A stretch of DNA of 64,000 bases from Nitrosomonas communis (GCF_900114745.1 NZ_FOUB01000002.1:1-64000), one strand, 5' to 3'. Shown: positions 47,210-58,347, numbered from the stretch's first letter. Numbers and translations: made by a program. The notes: generated from the letters alone by a model not told the origin.

Positions 47210-48248
47210 TGATGATAAAGGCCAACAAAAAGTATTGGATACCAGTCTGGAAGAAATCACTTCGGAAATCACTTCTTCTGATAGCGGCCTTAACCAAAAC
47301 ATGTCCACTCAGCTTGATGCTCGTGAAGACGGAATGAATGCGCCCGATAAGGAGTTTGCTGATCATGGAAAAAATCCAAAAGAAAAACTTAATGCAATCA
47401 CTGGATGTGGACAGTTATTACGTGCTGAAAGATTAAAACGCGATTTGAGTGTGGCGGAAGTGGCGAGACGATTAAGATTATCAGTACAGCAAATCAAAGC
47501 GATAGAGGAAGAAGATTATAGTAAATTTCCTTCCAGCACATTTCTTCGGGGTTTCATTCGCAATTATGGTAGCTTGCTCCAGCTTGATACAAATTCGTTA
47601 CTTCGTTTATTCGCTCAATCTACTCCAGTACTGGCTCATCAAGGCTCTGCAAAACAAGTAAAAGCAATTCCACTGGTTCCGTCGAAACGAGATGGCGGAG
47701 GGCGTGGCATATTATTTTTGGCTATGGTCTTAATTTCGGTTTTACTAGGCTATGGCGTATATCAGGGAGGAAATTGGACTCAAGGTGCGATCATAAAGAA
47801 TAATATAGATGCGCCTGCTTCATTTGATTCACAAGCTGAAAATGGGCAGGTTACAATGGAATTATTGCTGCCTCAGACACTTCCAGCACTTTCACGCAGT
47901 GTAGAGACATTAGAACCTCCAGAGAAGAGACCGTCCGAAATAGCGCTTGCTCCGGTTACGACTTCTGTTGCTGAACCTATTGTGAATGAGACGGAGGAGA
48001 GCAATGAAAAAATACTGCATTTCATTTTTTCCAAGGAGTCATGGGTTGAGATAAGAGACAGCAATAAAAAAGTTATTTTTGTCAAAATGAATGGCAAGGG
48101 TACAGAGCAAGTGGTAAAAGGGATACCGCCTCTTCATTTGGTGATTGGTAATGCGAGTGGTGTTAATCTTACGTACAATAGCAAGTTAGTTGATCTAGCG
48201 CCCTATATACGAAAAGGCGATAATGTGGCTCGCTTTTCATTGGAATAG
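47202..48248 (+). CDS. rodZ: RodZ-like helix-turn-helix membrane protein
   Basis: 348 residues. An Xre-type HTH lies at about 67-130 (LRAERLKRDLSVAEVARRLR). One membrane helix follows near 168-188 (GILFLAMVLISVLLGYGVYQ). A variable linker leads to the periplasmic DUF4115 domain at the end (ESWVEIRDSNKKVIFVKM). RodZ links MreB filaments to the cell wall machinery. The start overlaps pilW by 8 bases. Confidence 0.9.
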   Translation: MNNDDKGQQKVLDTSLEEITSEITSSDSGLNQNMSTQLDAREDGMNAPDKEFADHGKNPKEKLNAITGCGQLLRAERLKRDLSVAEVARRLRLSVQQIKAIEEEDYSKFPSSTFLRGFIRNYGSLLQLDTNSLLRLFAQSTPVLAHQGSAKQVKAIPLVPSKRDGGGRGILFLAMVLISVLLGYGVYQGGNWTQGAIIKNNIDAPASFDSQAENGQVTMELLLPQTLPALSRSVETLEPPEKRPSEIALAPVTTSVAEPIVNETEESNEKILHFIFSKESWVEIRDSNKKVIFVKMNGKGTEQVVKGIPPLHLVIGNASGVNLTYNSKLVDLAPYIRKGDNVARFSLE

Positions 48249-48298
48249 GTCTCTTATTTTGTTCATTAAATTTTTAGTTCTTTTTCAGGTTTTATAGA

Positions 48299-49546
48299 AT
48301 GATGTCTCAAAACAATATTTCTTCACCGCGACGCAGAAGTGTTGGTGTACGTGTGGGTACTATTACGATTGGCAGTGATGCTCCTGTCATTGTGCAATCA
48401 ATGACGAATACCGACACAGCGGATGAAGTGGCTACTGCCATACAGGTTGCCCAATTGGCGCGCGCTGGTTCAGAGTTGGTACGGATTACAGTTAATACAG
48501 CGGAAGCAGCCAAAGCCGTACCAGCGATTCGTGCAAGATTAGATGATATGGGTTGCCATGTGCCATTGGTAGGTGATTTTCATTTTAATGGTCACAAATT
48601 ACTGACCGCTTATCCGGATTGCGCTAAAGCATTAGCCAAGTATCGCATCAATCCTGGCAATGTAGGTCATGGCAGGAAGCGTGATGAGCAATTTGCCACA
48701 CTGATAGAGACAGCTTGTAAATATGATAAGCCTGTCCGAATTGGCGTGAATTGGGGCAGCTTAGATCCAGAAATGCTGGCACGCATCATGGATGAAAATG
48801 CCAAATTGACTAAGCCGCTGGATGCTGGTCAAGTGATGCGTAAGGCCCTTATTACTTCTGCGTTGGAGAGTGCTGCTAAAGCAGAAGAACTTGGACTTTC
48901 TCGAGATCACATTATATTGTCATGCAAGGTAAGTGGTGTACAAGATTTAATAGCAGTCTATCGTGAGCTGGCAGCCCAGTGTGATTATGCGCTGCACTTG
49001 GGGTTGACAGAGGCGGGAATGGGCTCGAAGGGGATTGTTGCCTCAACTGCGGCATTGTCAGTGCTGCTGTTTGAAGGAATAGGTGACACTATCAGGATAT
49101 CCCTGACTCCTGAGCCTGGAGGGGACCGCACGCGTGAAGTGATCGTAGCGCAGGAAATTCTTCAGACCATGGGTTTGCGGGCATTTGTTCCCCTTGTGGC
49201 AGCATGCCCGGGCTGTGGACGAACGACGAGTACTTATTTTCAGGAATTAGCGGAAAGTATCCAGGCTTATGTACGAGAACAAATGGTCAGTTGGCGTGAG
49301 CAATACATTGGAGTAGAAAACATGACACTGGCGGTGATGGGATGTGTAGTCAATGGCCCGGGAGAGAGTAAGCATGCCAATATAGGGATTAGCTTGCCTG
49401 GTTCAGGAGAGAATCCAGTCGCGCCGGTTTTTGTCGATGGACAAAAAACGGTTACCCTAAAAGGCGATAACATCGCGGGTGAGTTTCGTCACATCGTTGA
49501 TGAATATGTACGCACTAAGTACCAAAGAAAATCAGTTCATGTCTAA
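48299..49546 (+). CDS. ispG: 4-hydroxy-3-methylbut-2-enyl diphosphate synthase
   Basis: 415 residues. The TIM-barrel part starts with [14 protein letters not shown]; the [4Fe-4S] cysteines lie in ACPGCGRTT and GCVVNGPGE. It reduces MEcPP to HMBPP in the non-mevalonate isoprenoid route. It depends on Fe-S supply, which the nearby suf operon can give. The hisS start lies inside its last codons. Confidence 0.96.
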   Translation: MMSQNNISSPRRRSVGVRVGTITIGSDAPVIVQSMTNTDTADEVATAIQVAQLARAGSELVRITVNTAEAAKAVPAIRARLDDMGCHVPLVGDFHFNGHKLLTAYPDCAKALAKYRINPGNVGHGRKRDEQFATLIETACKYDKPVRIGVNWGSLDPEMLARIMDENAKLTKPLDAGQVMRKALITSALESAAKAEELGLSRDHIILSCKVSGVQDLIAVYRELAAQCDYALHLGLTEAGMGSKGIVASTAALSVLLFEGIGDTIRISLTPEPGGDRTREVIVAQEILQTMGLRAFVPLVAACPGCGRTTSTYFQELAESIQAYVREQMVSWREQYIGVENMTLAVMGCVVNGPGESKHANIGISLPGSGENPVAPVFVDGQKTVTLKGDNIAGEFRHIVDEYVRTKYQRKSVHV

Positions 49547-50795
49547 CCTGATTCAGGCTATTAGGGGGATGAATGATATCCTGCCGAAGGAAACGCATCG
49601 TTGGGAGTTTTTCGAAGATACCGTACGGGATTGGCTAGCAAGCTATGGTTATCGCAATATCCGTACCCCTATCGTTGAGCAGACTGATTTATTCATACGT
49701 TCAATCGGGGCAGTGACGGATATTGTTGAAAAAGAGATGTACACGTTTGTGGACCATCTGAACGGAGACAGCCTGACATTGCGGCCAGAAGGAACGGCTT
49801 CCTGTGTGCGGGCAGTGCTGGAGCATAATCTGCTTTATGCAGGACCGCAGAGATTGTATTACTATGGGCCAATGTTTCGTCATGAACGCCCCCAAAAAGG
49901 GCGTTACCGTCAATTTCATCAAGTTGGCGTGGAAGCATTGGGCTATGCAGACGCTGATATTGATGCAGAGCTGATTATTATGGGCGCTCGACTTTGGCGC
50001 GAGTTGGGTATTGCAGGGGTGCGTCTGGAAATTGGCACGCTTGGAAGTACTGAATCACGTGCCATTTATCGATCAAGGCTGATTAAGTATTTTGAGCAGT
50101 ATCGGGATGAGCTGGATGAAGATGCTCAGAGGCGCTTGCATAGCAACCCATTACGCATTCTCGATAGTAAAAATCCGCATATGCGCGAAATTCTGGCTGG
50201 AGCACCCAGGTTATTGGATGATCTGGATGAGGATTCACTTCAGCATTTTGAAGCGTTGCAACGTGTGTTACATGAGCAAGGTATTGCTTTTGAGATAAAT
50301 CCCCAACTGGTGAGGGGATTGGACTATTACAACCGTACCGTATTCGAGTGGGTTACTGATAAGCTGGGCGCCCAAGGAACGATATGTGCAGGGGGGCGTT
50401 ATGATGGCTTAATCACGCAAATGGGTGGTAAACCGGCACCTGCCTGTGGGTTTGCGATGGGAATTGAACGAATTCTTGCTTTGATGAGCGAAATTGAAAT
50501 TCCAAGCCCTACCACAGATATTTATGTTGTTCATCAGGGAGAGTTCGCAGCGGATTTTGCCTGGAAAGCAGCAGAATGGTTTCGTAATGAAGGGTTAACT
50601 ACTATTTTGCATTGCGGCGGTGGCAGTTTCAAATCACAAATGAAAAAAGCGGATATCAGCGGCGCTCGTTTTGCGGTCATTATTGGTGATGATGAAGCAA
50701 AAGAGGGTGAAGTGAGCATCAAACCATTGCGTGAGGCAGCTGAACAAGTGCGGGTGGAATTAGTAGAAGCGGGTCCGTTACTCAAACGCATTTAA
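49539..50795 (+). CDS. hisS: Histidyl-tRNA synthetase
   Basis: 418 residues from the ATG at 49539, which gives the family start [16 protein letters not shown]; it overlaps ispG by 8 bases. Class II motifs are [19 protein letters not shown] (motif 2) and [11 protein letters not shown] (motif 3). The His-specific [14 protein letters not shown] and GGRYDGL stretches are present. It charges tRNA-His. Confidence 0.96.
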   Translation: MSNLIQAIRGMNDILPKETHRWEFFEDTVRDWLASYGYRNIRTPIVEQTDLFIRSIGAVTDIVEKEMYTFVDHLNGDSLTLRPEGTASCVRAVLEHNLLYAGPQRLYYYGPMFRHERPQKGRYRQFHQVGVEALGYADADIDAELIIMGARLWRELGIAGVRLEIGTLGSTESRAIYRSRLIKYFEQYRDELDEDAQRRLHSNPLRILDSKNPHMREILAGAPRLLDDLDEDSLQHFEALQRVLHEQGIAFEINPQLVRGLDYYNRTVFEWVTDKLGAQGTICAGGRYDGLITQMGGKPAPACGFAMGIERILALMSEIEIPSPTTDIYVVHQGEFAADFAWKAAEWFRNEGLTTILHCGGGSFKSQMKKADISGARFAVIIGDDEAKEGEVSIKPLREAAEQVRVELVEAGPLLKRI

Positions 50796-50824
50796 TCGTT
50801 AATTATCTAGATAAACAAAGAAAA

Positions 50825-51472
50825 ATGGCAGCTTATAATCCGGAAGAGCAGGAAAAAATAGATGGGCTAAAAGCTTGGTGGGCGGCGCATGGTAACACAA
50901 TAGTTATCATGATGACGGCATTTATTGCCGCGATAGTCGGGACGCAGGCATGGAACTATTACCAAAAACAGCAAGCGCAGCAGGCTGCTGATTTATTTGC
51001 TGTCTTGCAACAGCAAGTTGAGCAGGGTAGTGATCCTGCAAAGATTAATGATGCTGCACATTTGTTGACAGAAAGTTTTCCTACTAGCGGGTACGCATCA
51101 CGTGCAGCACTTATTGCTGCACAGGCAAATGCGGATGCTGGTAATAAACAAGCAGCTAAAAGTAAACTGCAATGGATTCTCGATGTGGGTAAGGAGCCAG
51201 AGCTAAAGGATATTGCACGCTTGCGCCTGGCCGGCATTTTGTTGGATGAGAAAAAATATGAAGAAGCTTTAAGTCTGCTGAATGCTCAGCATGGGGAGTC
51301 TTTTAGGGGGCTTTATGCTGATTTGAAAGGGGATATTCTGGCTGCATCTGGGAAAATAGCTGAAGCACGTGTTGCTTATCAACAAGCAATTGATAAATTG
51401 AGTGGTGGGAGAAGCGCCTATCAGAACATTGTCCAGATGAAGTTGGATGCTTTGAGAGAGAGCAAGCAGTAA
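50825..51472 (+). CDS. yfgM: YfgM-like ancillary SecYEG translocon subunit
   Basis: 215 residues. A short cytoplasmic start is followed by one membrane helix (about 20-42, TIVIMMTAFIAAIVGTQAW) and a periplasmic TPR-like region. YfgM works with PpiD at the translocon and as a chaperone. The order hisS-yfgM-bamB-der is conserved and supports the name. Confidence 0.9.
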   Translation: MAAYNPEEQEKIDGLKAWWAAHGNTIVIMMTAFIAAIVGTQAWNYYQKQQAQQAADLFAVLQQQVEQGSDPAKINDAAHLLTESFPTSGYASRAALIAAQANADAGNKQAAKSKLQWILDVGKEPELKDIARLRLAGILLDEKKYEEALSLLNAQHGESFRGLYADLKGDILAASGKIAEARVAYQQAIDKLSGGRSAYQNIVQMKLDALRESKQ

Positions 51473-51503
51473 GTATTCATCAATTTGCGTTTTGGAGTAT
51501 CTT

Positions 51504-52724
51504 TTGTTGCTTAGAGCAGGCACTTCTTTTTTACGATACATCGTATTATTTGTGGCGATGGTTTTACTGGTTGGATGCGCAAGTATTGGTGATCTGGGTA
51601 TCGGTAATATTGGTGATCTGGGTATCAGTAATTTGATTGATCAGCTGAGTGATAAAGATGAAAACAAAGTTGATGAGAAAGAAATTACGGCATTAAAAGC
51701 AGTGCCTGAGATACCGCTATTATGGAAGCACAGTCTGAATAAGACCAAGATAGCGGTCTTTTCTCCTATTTATGAGAATGGTGCAGTCTACGCGGCTGAT
51801 GCAAAAGGATATCTGGTTCGTCTTGATCCTGCTAATGGAAAAGAGATTTGGCAAGTAGAGACTGAGCATAAGTTGGCAGGAGGAGTGGGGGCTGGTCATG
51901 GAACAATTCTGGTCGGAACGTTTAATGGCGAAGTGCTTGCGTTTGATGAAATGGGCCATGAGCGGTGGAAAACGCGTGTAACCAGTGAAGTATTAAGCCA
52001 ACCACAGATCGATAGTGATGTGGTCGTGGTACGAAGTGCAGATGGTAGGATTTTTGGATTAGATGCGGTTGATGGTAGCCGTAAATGGGTTTATCAAGGA
52101 CCTACTCCTGCCTTGACGATGAGAAATTTTGCCGGTGCATTAGTTTATCGCGGTGCTGTATTTGCTGGATTAGCTGGTGGCAAACTTGTGGCAATGAATT
52201 TGTTGAATGGTAATGTTGGCTGGGAGGCGGCTGTTTCGCAACCACGAGGGGTAACAGAGTTGGAACGTATGACGGATATTGCCGGTCTACCTGTTATTGA
52301 TGATCAGCAAGTTTGTGCTGTGGCTTATCACGGCCGTATCGGCTGCTTTGAAATCACAGATGGTAATCAGATTTGGGCCAGAGACGCTTCTAGCAATGCA
52401 GGCCTTACCATGGATAGCAACAATGTTTATGTCAGTGAAGATCGTGGTGCGATCGTAGCCTATGATAAAAGAAGTGGCGCCATGATGTGGAAGCAGGCTA
52501 AACTAGGTAGCCGTAAATTATCTGCACCTTTGCTTGTTCGAGGTGAGCTTTTGGCATTGGGCGATGCTGAAGGTAATGTCTCTTTACTTAGGCGACATGA
52601 CGGCAGTTTAGTCGCACGAGCTGCTACGGATGGCGGCGCGATTGTGAGCCGTCCGGAATATATTTCTGATGGCTTTGTCGTGCAAACTTCAAACGGCGGG
52701 ATTTATGCTTTTGCTGTGCAGTAA
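51504..52724 (+). CDS. bamB: Outer membrane assembly lipoprotein BamB
   Basis: 406 residues from a TTG at 51504, placed six bases after GGAG (51494-51497); no ATG gives a complete signal peptide, so a non-ATG start is likely. The lipobox is LLVGC. Eight PQQ-like beta-propeller blades follow, with repeats such as VYAADAKGYLVRLDPANGKE and IVAYDKRSGAMMWK. BamB helps BamA insert beta-barrel proteins. Near the lipobox a GDLGIGNIGDLGIS tandem repeat is present. Confidence 0.92.
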   Translation: MLLRAGTSFLRYIVLFVAMVLLVGCASIGDLGIGNIGDLGISNLIDQLSDKDENKVDEKEITALKAVPEIPLLWKHSLNKTKIAVFSPIYENGAVYAADAKGYLVRLDPANGKEIWQVETEHKLAGGVGAGHGTILVGTFNGEVLAFDEMGHERWKTRVTSEVLSQPQIDSDVVVVRSADGRIFGLDAVDGSRKWVYQGPTPALTMRNFAGALVYRGAVFAGLAGGKLVAMNLLNGNVGWEAAVSQPRGVTELERMTDIAGLPVIDDQQVCAVAYHGRIGCFEITDGNQIWARDASSNAGLTMDSNNVYVSEDRGAIVAYDKRSGAMMWKQAKLGSRKLSAPLLVRGELLALGDAEGNVSLLRRHDGSLVARAATDGGAIVSRPEYISDGFVVQTSNGGIYAFAVQ

Positions 52725-52836
52725 CGGCTGCTCATAATACAACTTTTATACTTTTCACGATAAATTTCAGAAATGCTTTCTTCTCCACACAAGGGGAAAG
52801 CATGCACCTTTTTAGTCATTCTCATTTCCTGCAATC

Positions 52837-54243
52837 ATGAAACCTACGCTTGTGCTGGTTGGGCGTCCCAATGTCGGTAAATCAACACTCTTTAATCGTC
52901 TCACACGAAGTCGGGATGCTATCGTGGCAGACATTCCGGGGTTGACGCGTGATCGGCATTATGGTCATGGCAAAATAGGCGATAAGCCTTATATTGTCGT
53001 CGATACGGGCGGTTTCGAACCTGTGGTGAAATCGGGTGTTTTACATGCGATGGCCCGGCAGACACTCCAGGCAGTGGATGAGGCAGATATCGTTTTATTT
53101 GTGGTTGATGGGCGGCAAGGATTGACGCCGCATGATAGAATTATTGCGGAGCATTTGCGGCAAACTGGCCGCAAAATCCTGCTAGTCGTAAATAAAACTG
53201 AAGGCATGCGAACAGCTATTGCCACTTCGGAATTTTATGAGCTGGGTTTGGGAGAGCCTTGTGCGATTTCAGCAATTCATGGCGATCATGTGGGTGAGCT
53301 CATTGAGTTGGCTTTGGCTGGCTTTCTTCCTCAGCAAAAGGAAATTGAAGAGAGAACGGAAAAATATCCCAAAATTGCTATTGTCGGACGACCCAACGTT
53401 GGCAAATCCACATTGATCAATACATTGCTGGGTGAAGAGCGTGTCATTGCCTTTGATCAACCAGGTACGACGCGGGACAGTATCTATATTGATTTTGAGT
53501 ATCATCAGCGCCATTATACTTTAATCGATACAGCAGGCTTGCGTCGTCGTGGCAAAGTATTCGAGACGATTGAGAAATTTTCAGTCATCAAAACGCTGCA
53601 AGCAATTGAGGATGCAAATGTGGTGGTTCTGGTTCTTGATGCAAGAAATGATATTTCTGATCAGGACACGCATATTGCTGGATTTATCCTGGAAACGGGA
53701 AGAGCATTGGTCATCGCTATTAACAAGTGGGATGGTCTAGATGATTATCAACGAGAAGCGATCAAGCAAGAAGTTGCAAGAAGATTTGCGTTTCTTAATT
53801 ATGCTAAATATCACTATATCTCTGCATTACATGGAAATGGCATAAGAGGACTGTTTCCGTCGATTAATGCCGCATATGCCGCTGCAATGGCTGATCTGCC
53901 TACACCTAAATTGACACGCGCTTTGCAGGCAGCTGTAGCAAAACAATCGCCTCCACGGGGAGGAATGTCTCGTCCCAAATTGCGCTATGCTCATCAGGGT
54001 GGATCGAATCCTCCCTTGATTATTATCCATGGCAGTATGCTGGACCATGTGCCAGAAACTTATCGCCGTTACCTAGAAAATACATTTCGTGAAACTTTCC
54101 GACTGGAAGGTACCCCATTACGAGTAGAATTTAGGACGGGCTACAATCCTTATGCGAATAAAAAACCTGCGCCATTGACTGAAGAAGAAGCCAGGCGAGC
54201 ACATAACCGGCGGCGGCGCAATAGGAAAAAATATGGCCGATGA
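52837..54243 (+). CDS. der: Ribosome biogenesis GTPase Der (EngA)
   Basis: 468 residues with two GTPase domains in tandem. Each has a GRPNVGKST loop (about residues 9-17 and 184-192) with DTGGF and DTAGLR and NKTEG/NKWDG motifs. A KH-like domain and a basic tail ([16 protein letters not shown]) close the chain. Der is needed for 50S ribosome maturation. It ends the conserved block and lies 112 bp after bamB. Confidence 0.97.
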   Translation: MKPTLVLVGRPNVGKSTLFNRLTRSRDAIVADIPGLTRDRHYGHGKIGDKPYIVVDTGGFEPVVKSGVLHAMARQTLQAVDEADIVLFVVDGRQGLTPHDRIIAEHLRQTGRKILLVVNKTEGMRTAIATSEFYELGLGEPCAISAIHGDHVGELIELALAGFLPQQKEIEERTEKYPKIAIVGRPNVGKSTLINTLLGEERVIAFDQPGTTRDSIYIDFEYHQRHYTLIDTAGLRRRGKVFETIEKFSVIKTLQAIEDANVVVLVLDARNDISDQDTHIAGFILETGRALVIAINKWDGLDDYQREAIKQEVARRFAFLNYAKYHYISALHGNGIRGLFPSINAAYAAAMADLPTPKLTRALQAAVAKQSPPRGGMSRPKLRYAHQGGSNPPLIIIHGSMLDHVPETYRRYLENTFRETFRLEGTPLRVEFRTGYNPYANKKPAPLTEEEARRAHNRRRRNRKKYGR

Positions 54244-54278
54244 GATTCATTTATAGTAGAAAGATCAGAATGTATGAA

Positions 54279-54457
54279 GGGTACCTCTAAAAATTCATAT
54301 TTGCAAGCATCTGCTTAGCGGATTGCCTGCTTACCCTGTTTCGTCACAATACTTCGTTGTTCACAAAAAATATTTCCTTACCTATCAGTTATAGGCTGCG
54401 TCAACATTTTTTGTTCTCGCCTTGTCTTGTTTAGAACAAGAATTTTTAGAGGAGCCC
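54279..54457. mobile_element. 179-bp miniature element flanked by TGAA
   Basis: The ends are GGGTACCTCTAAAAATTC and its near-perfect inverted copy GAATTTTTAGAGGAGCCC. TGAA is repeated directly at both sides (54275-54278 and 54458-54461), indicating a 4-bp target duplication. The inside has no open frame. This is the form of a MITE derived from an IS with 17-18 bp ends. It sits exactly between two convergent genes and touches the stop region of the leftward one. Confidence 0.75.
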
Positions 54458-54462
54458 TGAAA

Positions 54463-57400
54463 TCAAAGGCCAGCCATTTGTTTTAGAGCCCAATCGCGCA
54501 ATGTGGCATAATCTGTTTTTCCAGTGCCTAGGAGAGGTATTTCATCAATAATTAAAATGGTTTTGGGAATATTCAGCTCTCCAATGCCTTGTTGTTGAGC
54601 ATAGCTAAGCAGCTCATTTCGATGGGCAGAAGGATGAGTGGTAATGAGAACCAGCTGTTCCCCTTTTTTAGTATCGGGAGTCTGCACGACGGCATGGGTA
54701 TAAGCAGGCCACAGTTTATTGACGTATTCTTCTACTGCAGTCAAGGAAACCATTTCACCGCCAATTTTGGCAAAGCGCTTAGCACGACCTTTAATAAAGA
54801 GATAGCCTTCCTCATCCATTTCGATGATGTCGCCTGTGTCATACCAACCGTTAACAGGTGGCATAACCTGTCCAGGTGAATCAATCAGGTAATAGCCTTT
54901 CATGATATTAGGGCCGGAGACCAGTAATTTACTGCCATTTTCAATACCAGGAATTTTTTCCAATTGATAGTGAATGCCTGGGACCAACCGACCTACTGAT
55001 CCTGGTCGATTGTACATCGAGGTATTGATACTCAAGATGGGTGCTGTTTCAGTTGCACCATATCCTTCGAGAATGCGGATACCAAAATTTTCTAACCATG
55101 TTTTGCGCGTGCTTTTCCTTAATTTTTCTGCGCCTGCGAATACATATCGCAGGCTGCAAAAATGATAAGGATGGGCATAATGTGCATAACCAGCCAGGAA
55201 GGTATCGGTGCCAAATAAAAGTGTTGCATTCGTATCGTACACCAGTTCAGGAATAGCCCGATAATGCAGCGGAGAGGGATAAAAAAATGTTTTTAGTCCA
55301 GATAAAACAGGTAACAATATACCACCTGTCAGACCGAAGGAATGAAAGATCGGCAAGACATTGAATACACTATCCGTTGAGCCAAAATCAATAACGGATG
55401 ACACTTGAAATCGGTTGGCTTGTAAATTGATGTGGCTGAGCACTACGCCTTTAGGCGCACCTTCAGAGCCAGAAGTAAATAGTATTACCGCAGCTGTACC
55501 GGCATCGTGTGCAGGGTGAGTAAAGTGATAAGCAAGCCGCGGAATCCATCCGGCTAACCATCCCGTCAACTTGTTCCACCAGTGAAGGCGTTTGCGCATA
55601 TCCTCCAAATAAAGTATTGTAATATGTTGCGCTTGTAAGCTATCGATCATGTCAGTAAATTTTGACACTTCAATGAATTGCCTGGAAGTAATGACTAATT
55701 TGATTTGTGCTAATTGACACGCCTCCATCACATCCATTTTGCTGGCAGAGAAATTTAACATGGCAGGGATGCGACCAAAAGCTTGTAAAGCAAAAAAACT
55801 GATCAATGTGCTCGTCATATTAGGCAATAACATCCCTACATTTTCTCCTGCCCGGGTAAGCTTGCGCAGATCGTTTCCCATAACAAAACTGCCGATAATC
55901 AATTGAGCATAATTTATTGGCTTGCGTTCAATATCTTCAGCAATGATATGTTTTTTGCCATGAATGGTGGAGGCATCCAAAAGGGACTGAAATAACGTTT
56001 GCTTGAGCTCATTGCTATGAAACATCATGCTTGTCATAATGTCGTAGAGCTTGATCGTAGCAATATATGTTCGTTGTTTTCCCTGGATTTGCGGTGGAAG
56101 ATCAAATGATTCTGGTCGCATACAGGTAAGAGTGATTTTGGGAAACCACCGAATCCGGATTTTGCCCTTCAGCCGAGAGAATGGGGTGTATTGTGCACCT
56201 GAAATACTAATTGGGAGTAGCAGGGCACCTGATTTGCCGGCAATGATGACCGGGTCTTCATATACTTTCATGAGTAACCCAGCTAGCGTTAGTCTACCCT
56301 CGGGAAAAATGACCACTCTCTGACCACTGCTTACTTTATCCATCAATAATTGAGTCGATTTCGGATCAGCAGGATCGACCGGGATAGTGTCAGCCAGAAA
56401 TAAAAATGGCCTGAGCCACCAGCGCCGTACTGTGCGTGGATTGATGGCAAAACATAGTGGGTCGGGCAAGCTAGTGCTTAGCAGAAGGGCATCCAAAAAT
56501 GAGAGATGATTAGCCATAATGATCATTTTATTTCCCGCTTTTGCATAGTTCTCCAGCCCTTTAACTTCCAGGCGATAGCTCGTATGAAAAAACCACTTTA
56601 GAATGGATCTGATTAAAGCCTGTGGCAATAAACTGGAAAGGTAGATCATCACAAGAGCATTTAGAATCGCGATGGTAAGAAAAACTTCTGTTACAGTGAA
56701 ATCGCTGACCAATACCAAACTGATCGTTATGGCGGATGCCACCAGAAATAATGCATTGATGATGTGATTGCCAGCAATGACACGTGAGCGATGAGATATT
56801 TCTGAGTAGCGCTGAACGAGAGCATAAAGCGGAACCACATAGATGCCGCCACAAATCGCGATAGCCAGCAGATCCAGCAAGATATGCCAATGCGCGAATG
56901 AAGTCAGAAAGGCCATTGCGCCGATCGACTCATCTTTTGCTGGCAGCATGCTTCCGCTGGTAAAAACCAGGTCCACGGTAAAAATAGTCATGCCTAGAAC
57001 TCCCAGCGGAGTAAAAGTCGCTGCAATTTCGCTTTTTAGTAGCTTATTGCAAAGCAGTGAACCAAGGCCGATGCCAATGGAAAAAAATATTAATAACAAA
57101 AGGGTAACTTGTTCATTGCCACCCATGACCTCTTTCGCAAAAAGGGGGAGCTGAAATAAAAAGGCTGCCCCAAACAGCCAAAACCATGAGATACCCAGTA
57201 TGGAGTGGAATACAATGGTATTCTGACGTATATGCTGAAAAATGGCGCGAGTTTCGTTCAATAAATGGTAGCCAATTTTAATTTGAGGTGATGCAGGATA
57301 GGTTGATGGGATAAATAGGCTGAATAACCAACCAGCGAGCGCACTGATGATCATCAAGGCTGATAGCAGGGTAATGCCGTTCTCAGCCAGAAAGAGCCAA

Positions 57401-57897
57401 CTTCCTGCGAGGGTGCCAAATGATAGAGATAAAAACGTACTCGTTTCAATGAAAGCATTCCCGCCAATCAACTCATTATCCTGGAGGTGATCTGGCAGAA
57501 TGCTATATTTGAGCGGTGCAAAAAATGCTGAGAGGGTTCCCATTAAGAAAAGAATGCTCAACATCAAGGTGACGTTGCCTAAGAAGAAGCTGCCTGCTGC
57601 ACTACTTATCAGGACGATTTCTATGAATTTTATAATTCTGATGAGTTTTGCTTTGTCCCATTTGTCTGCAACCTGACCAGCAATAGCAGAAAAAAGAAAA
57701 AAAGGCAGAATGAAGAGGCCGGTCGCAACCGCTACCATGATTTGCGGGCTAAAGCCAGTACTCTCCATCACTGCATAAGTGATTAAAATGACCCATATAT
57801 TTCTGCAAACATGCTCATTCAATGATCCCAGGAACTGGGTGAGAAAAAGGGGCAAAAAGCGTTTAGTGGTCAGCAAATGCCATTGGTTCTGATGCAT
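54463..57897 (-). CDS. LplT-PlsC-Aas triple fusion: lysophospholipid import and re-acylation
   Basis: 1144 residues. Residues 1 to about 420 are a major facilitator transporter like LplT (12 helices). A PlsC-type acyltransferase follows with the H-x4-D motif in ANHLSFLDALLL and PEGRLT. From about 640 an AMP-binding ligase domain has LFTSGSEGAPKGVVLSH and the GYGATETAP and YDTGDI motifs. In E. coli LplT and Aas are two proteins that flip lysophosphatidylethanolamine inward and re-acylate it using acyl-ACP; here all parts are in one chain. Fused forms are known in several proteobacteria. It stands alone. Confidence 0.9.
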   Translation of the reverse strand: MHQNQWHLLTTKRFLPLFLTQFLGSLNEHVCRNIWVILITYAVMESTGFSPQIMVAVATGLFILPFFLFSAIAGQVADKWDKAKLIRIIKFIEIVLISSAAGSFFLGNVTLMLSILFLMGTLSAFFAPLKYSILPDHLQDNELIGGNAFIETSTFLSLSFGTLAGSWLFLAENGITLLSALMIISALAGWLFSLFIPSTYPASPQIKIGYHLLNETRAIFQHIRQNTIVFHSILGISWFWLFGAAFLFQLPLFAKEVMGGNEQVTLLLLIFFSIGIGLGSLLCNKLLKSEIAATFTPLGVLGMTIFTVDLVFTSGSMLPAKDESIGAMAFLTSFAHWHILLDLLAIAICGGIYVVPLYALVQRYSEISHRSRVIAGNHIINALFLVASAITISLVLVSDFTVTEVFLTIAILNALVMIYLSSLLPQALIRSILKWFFHTSYRLEVKGLENYAKAGNKMIIMANHLSFLDALLLSTSLPDPLCFAINPRTVRRWWLRPFLFLADTIPVDPADPKSTQLLMDKVSSGQRVVIFPEGRLTLAGLLMKVYEDPVIIAGKSGALLLPISISGAQYTPFSRLKGKIRIRWFPKITLTCMRPESFDLPPQIQGKQRTYIATIKLYDIMTSMMFHSNELKQTLFQSLLDASTIHGKKHIIAEDIERKPINYAQLIIGSFVMGNDLRKLTRAGENVGMLLPNMTSTLISFFALQAFGRIPAMLNFSASKMDVMEACQLAQIKLVITSRQFIEVSKFTDMIDSLQAQHITILYLEDMRKRLHWWNKLTGWLAGWIPRLAYHFTHPAHDAGTAAVILFTSGSEGAPKGVVLSHINLQANRFQVSSVIDFGSTDSVFNVLPIFHSFGLTGGILLPVLSGLKTFFYPSPLHYRAIPELVYDTNATLLFGTDTFLAGYAHYAHPYHFCSLRYVFAGAEKLRKSTRKTWLENFGIRILEGYGATETAPILSINTSMYNRPGSVGRLVPGIHYQLEKIPGIENGSKLLVSGPNIMKGYYLIDSPGQVMPPVNGWYDTGDIIEMDEEGYLFIKGRAKRFAKIGGEMVSLTAVEEYVNKLWPAYTHAVVQTPDTKKGEQLVLITTHPSAHRNELLSYAQQQGIGELNIPKTILIIDEIPLLGTGKTDYATLRDWALKQMAGL

Positions 57898-58016
57898 AGA
57901 AATGGGCCTGTAATAATGAGGGAGATCAATCTATCGTAGTTTCTCATAACATTATCTGTCTTGAAAATCGGGAAAAAGTAAGCGTGCTTATGGATAAAAC
58001 ATCCGTTTTTGACTTA

Positions 58017-58116
58017 TTCCATTTCCAAAGCAAAAATGACGCGAAGGCGAGCCGCAGACAGTATAAATAATACGGCAAGGTGAAGCCGATAAAGCAGTTT
58101 TGCTTTGGAAATGGAA
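58017..58116. mobile_element. 100-bp miniature inverted-repeat element, TTA duplication
   Basis: Perfect 19-bp ends: TTCCATTTCCAAAGCAAAA at the left and its inverted copy at 58098-58116. TTA lies directly outside each end (58014-58016 and 58117-58119). The 62-base inside is GC-richer (GGCGAGCC, ACGGCAAGG) and has no frame. A second copy enters at the right edge of the window, so it is a repeat family. Confidence 0.8.
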
Positions 58117-58347
58117 TTAAACCTAAAAGCGATTTTGAGTTAAAAAGTCGCCTGTATCGACCTACTTTGATAGAGGGCTATTTTCTGTTTCGACTTTTTT
58201 ATCTCTATTTCAAACTTTTCAATTTTTATTTTTTATCAATCTGTTAATTAATCAGACTGTTCCATTTACTCAAAAAGTTGAGGGTTTTAAAGACCTAGTA
58301 CAATAGGTCTGCCATAATCTATCGCTTGCTACCATAGGTAGTATAGT

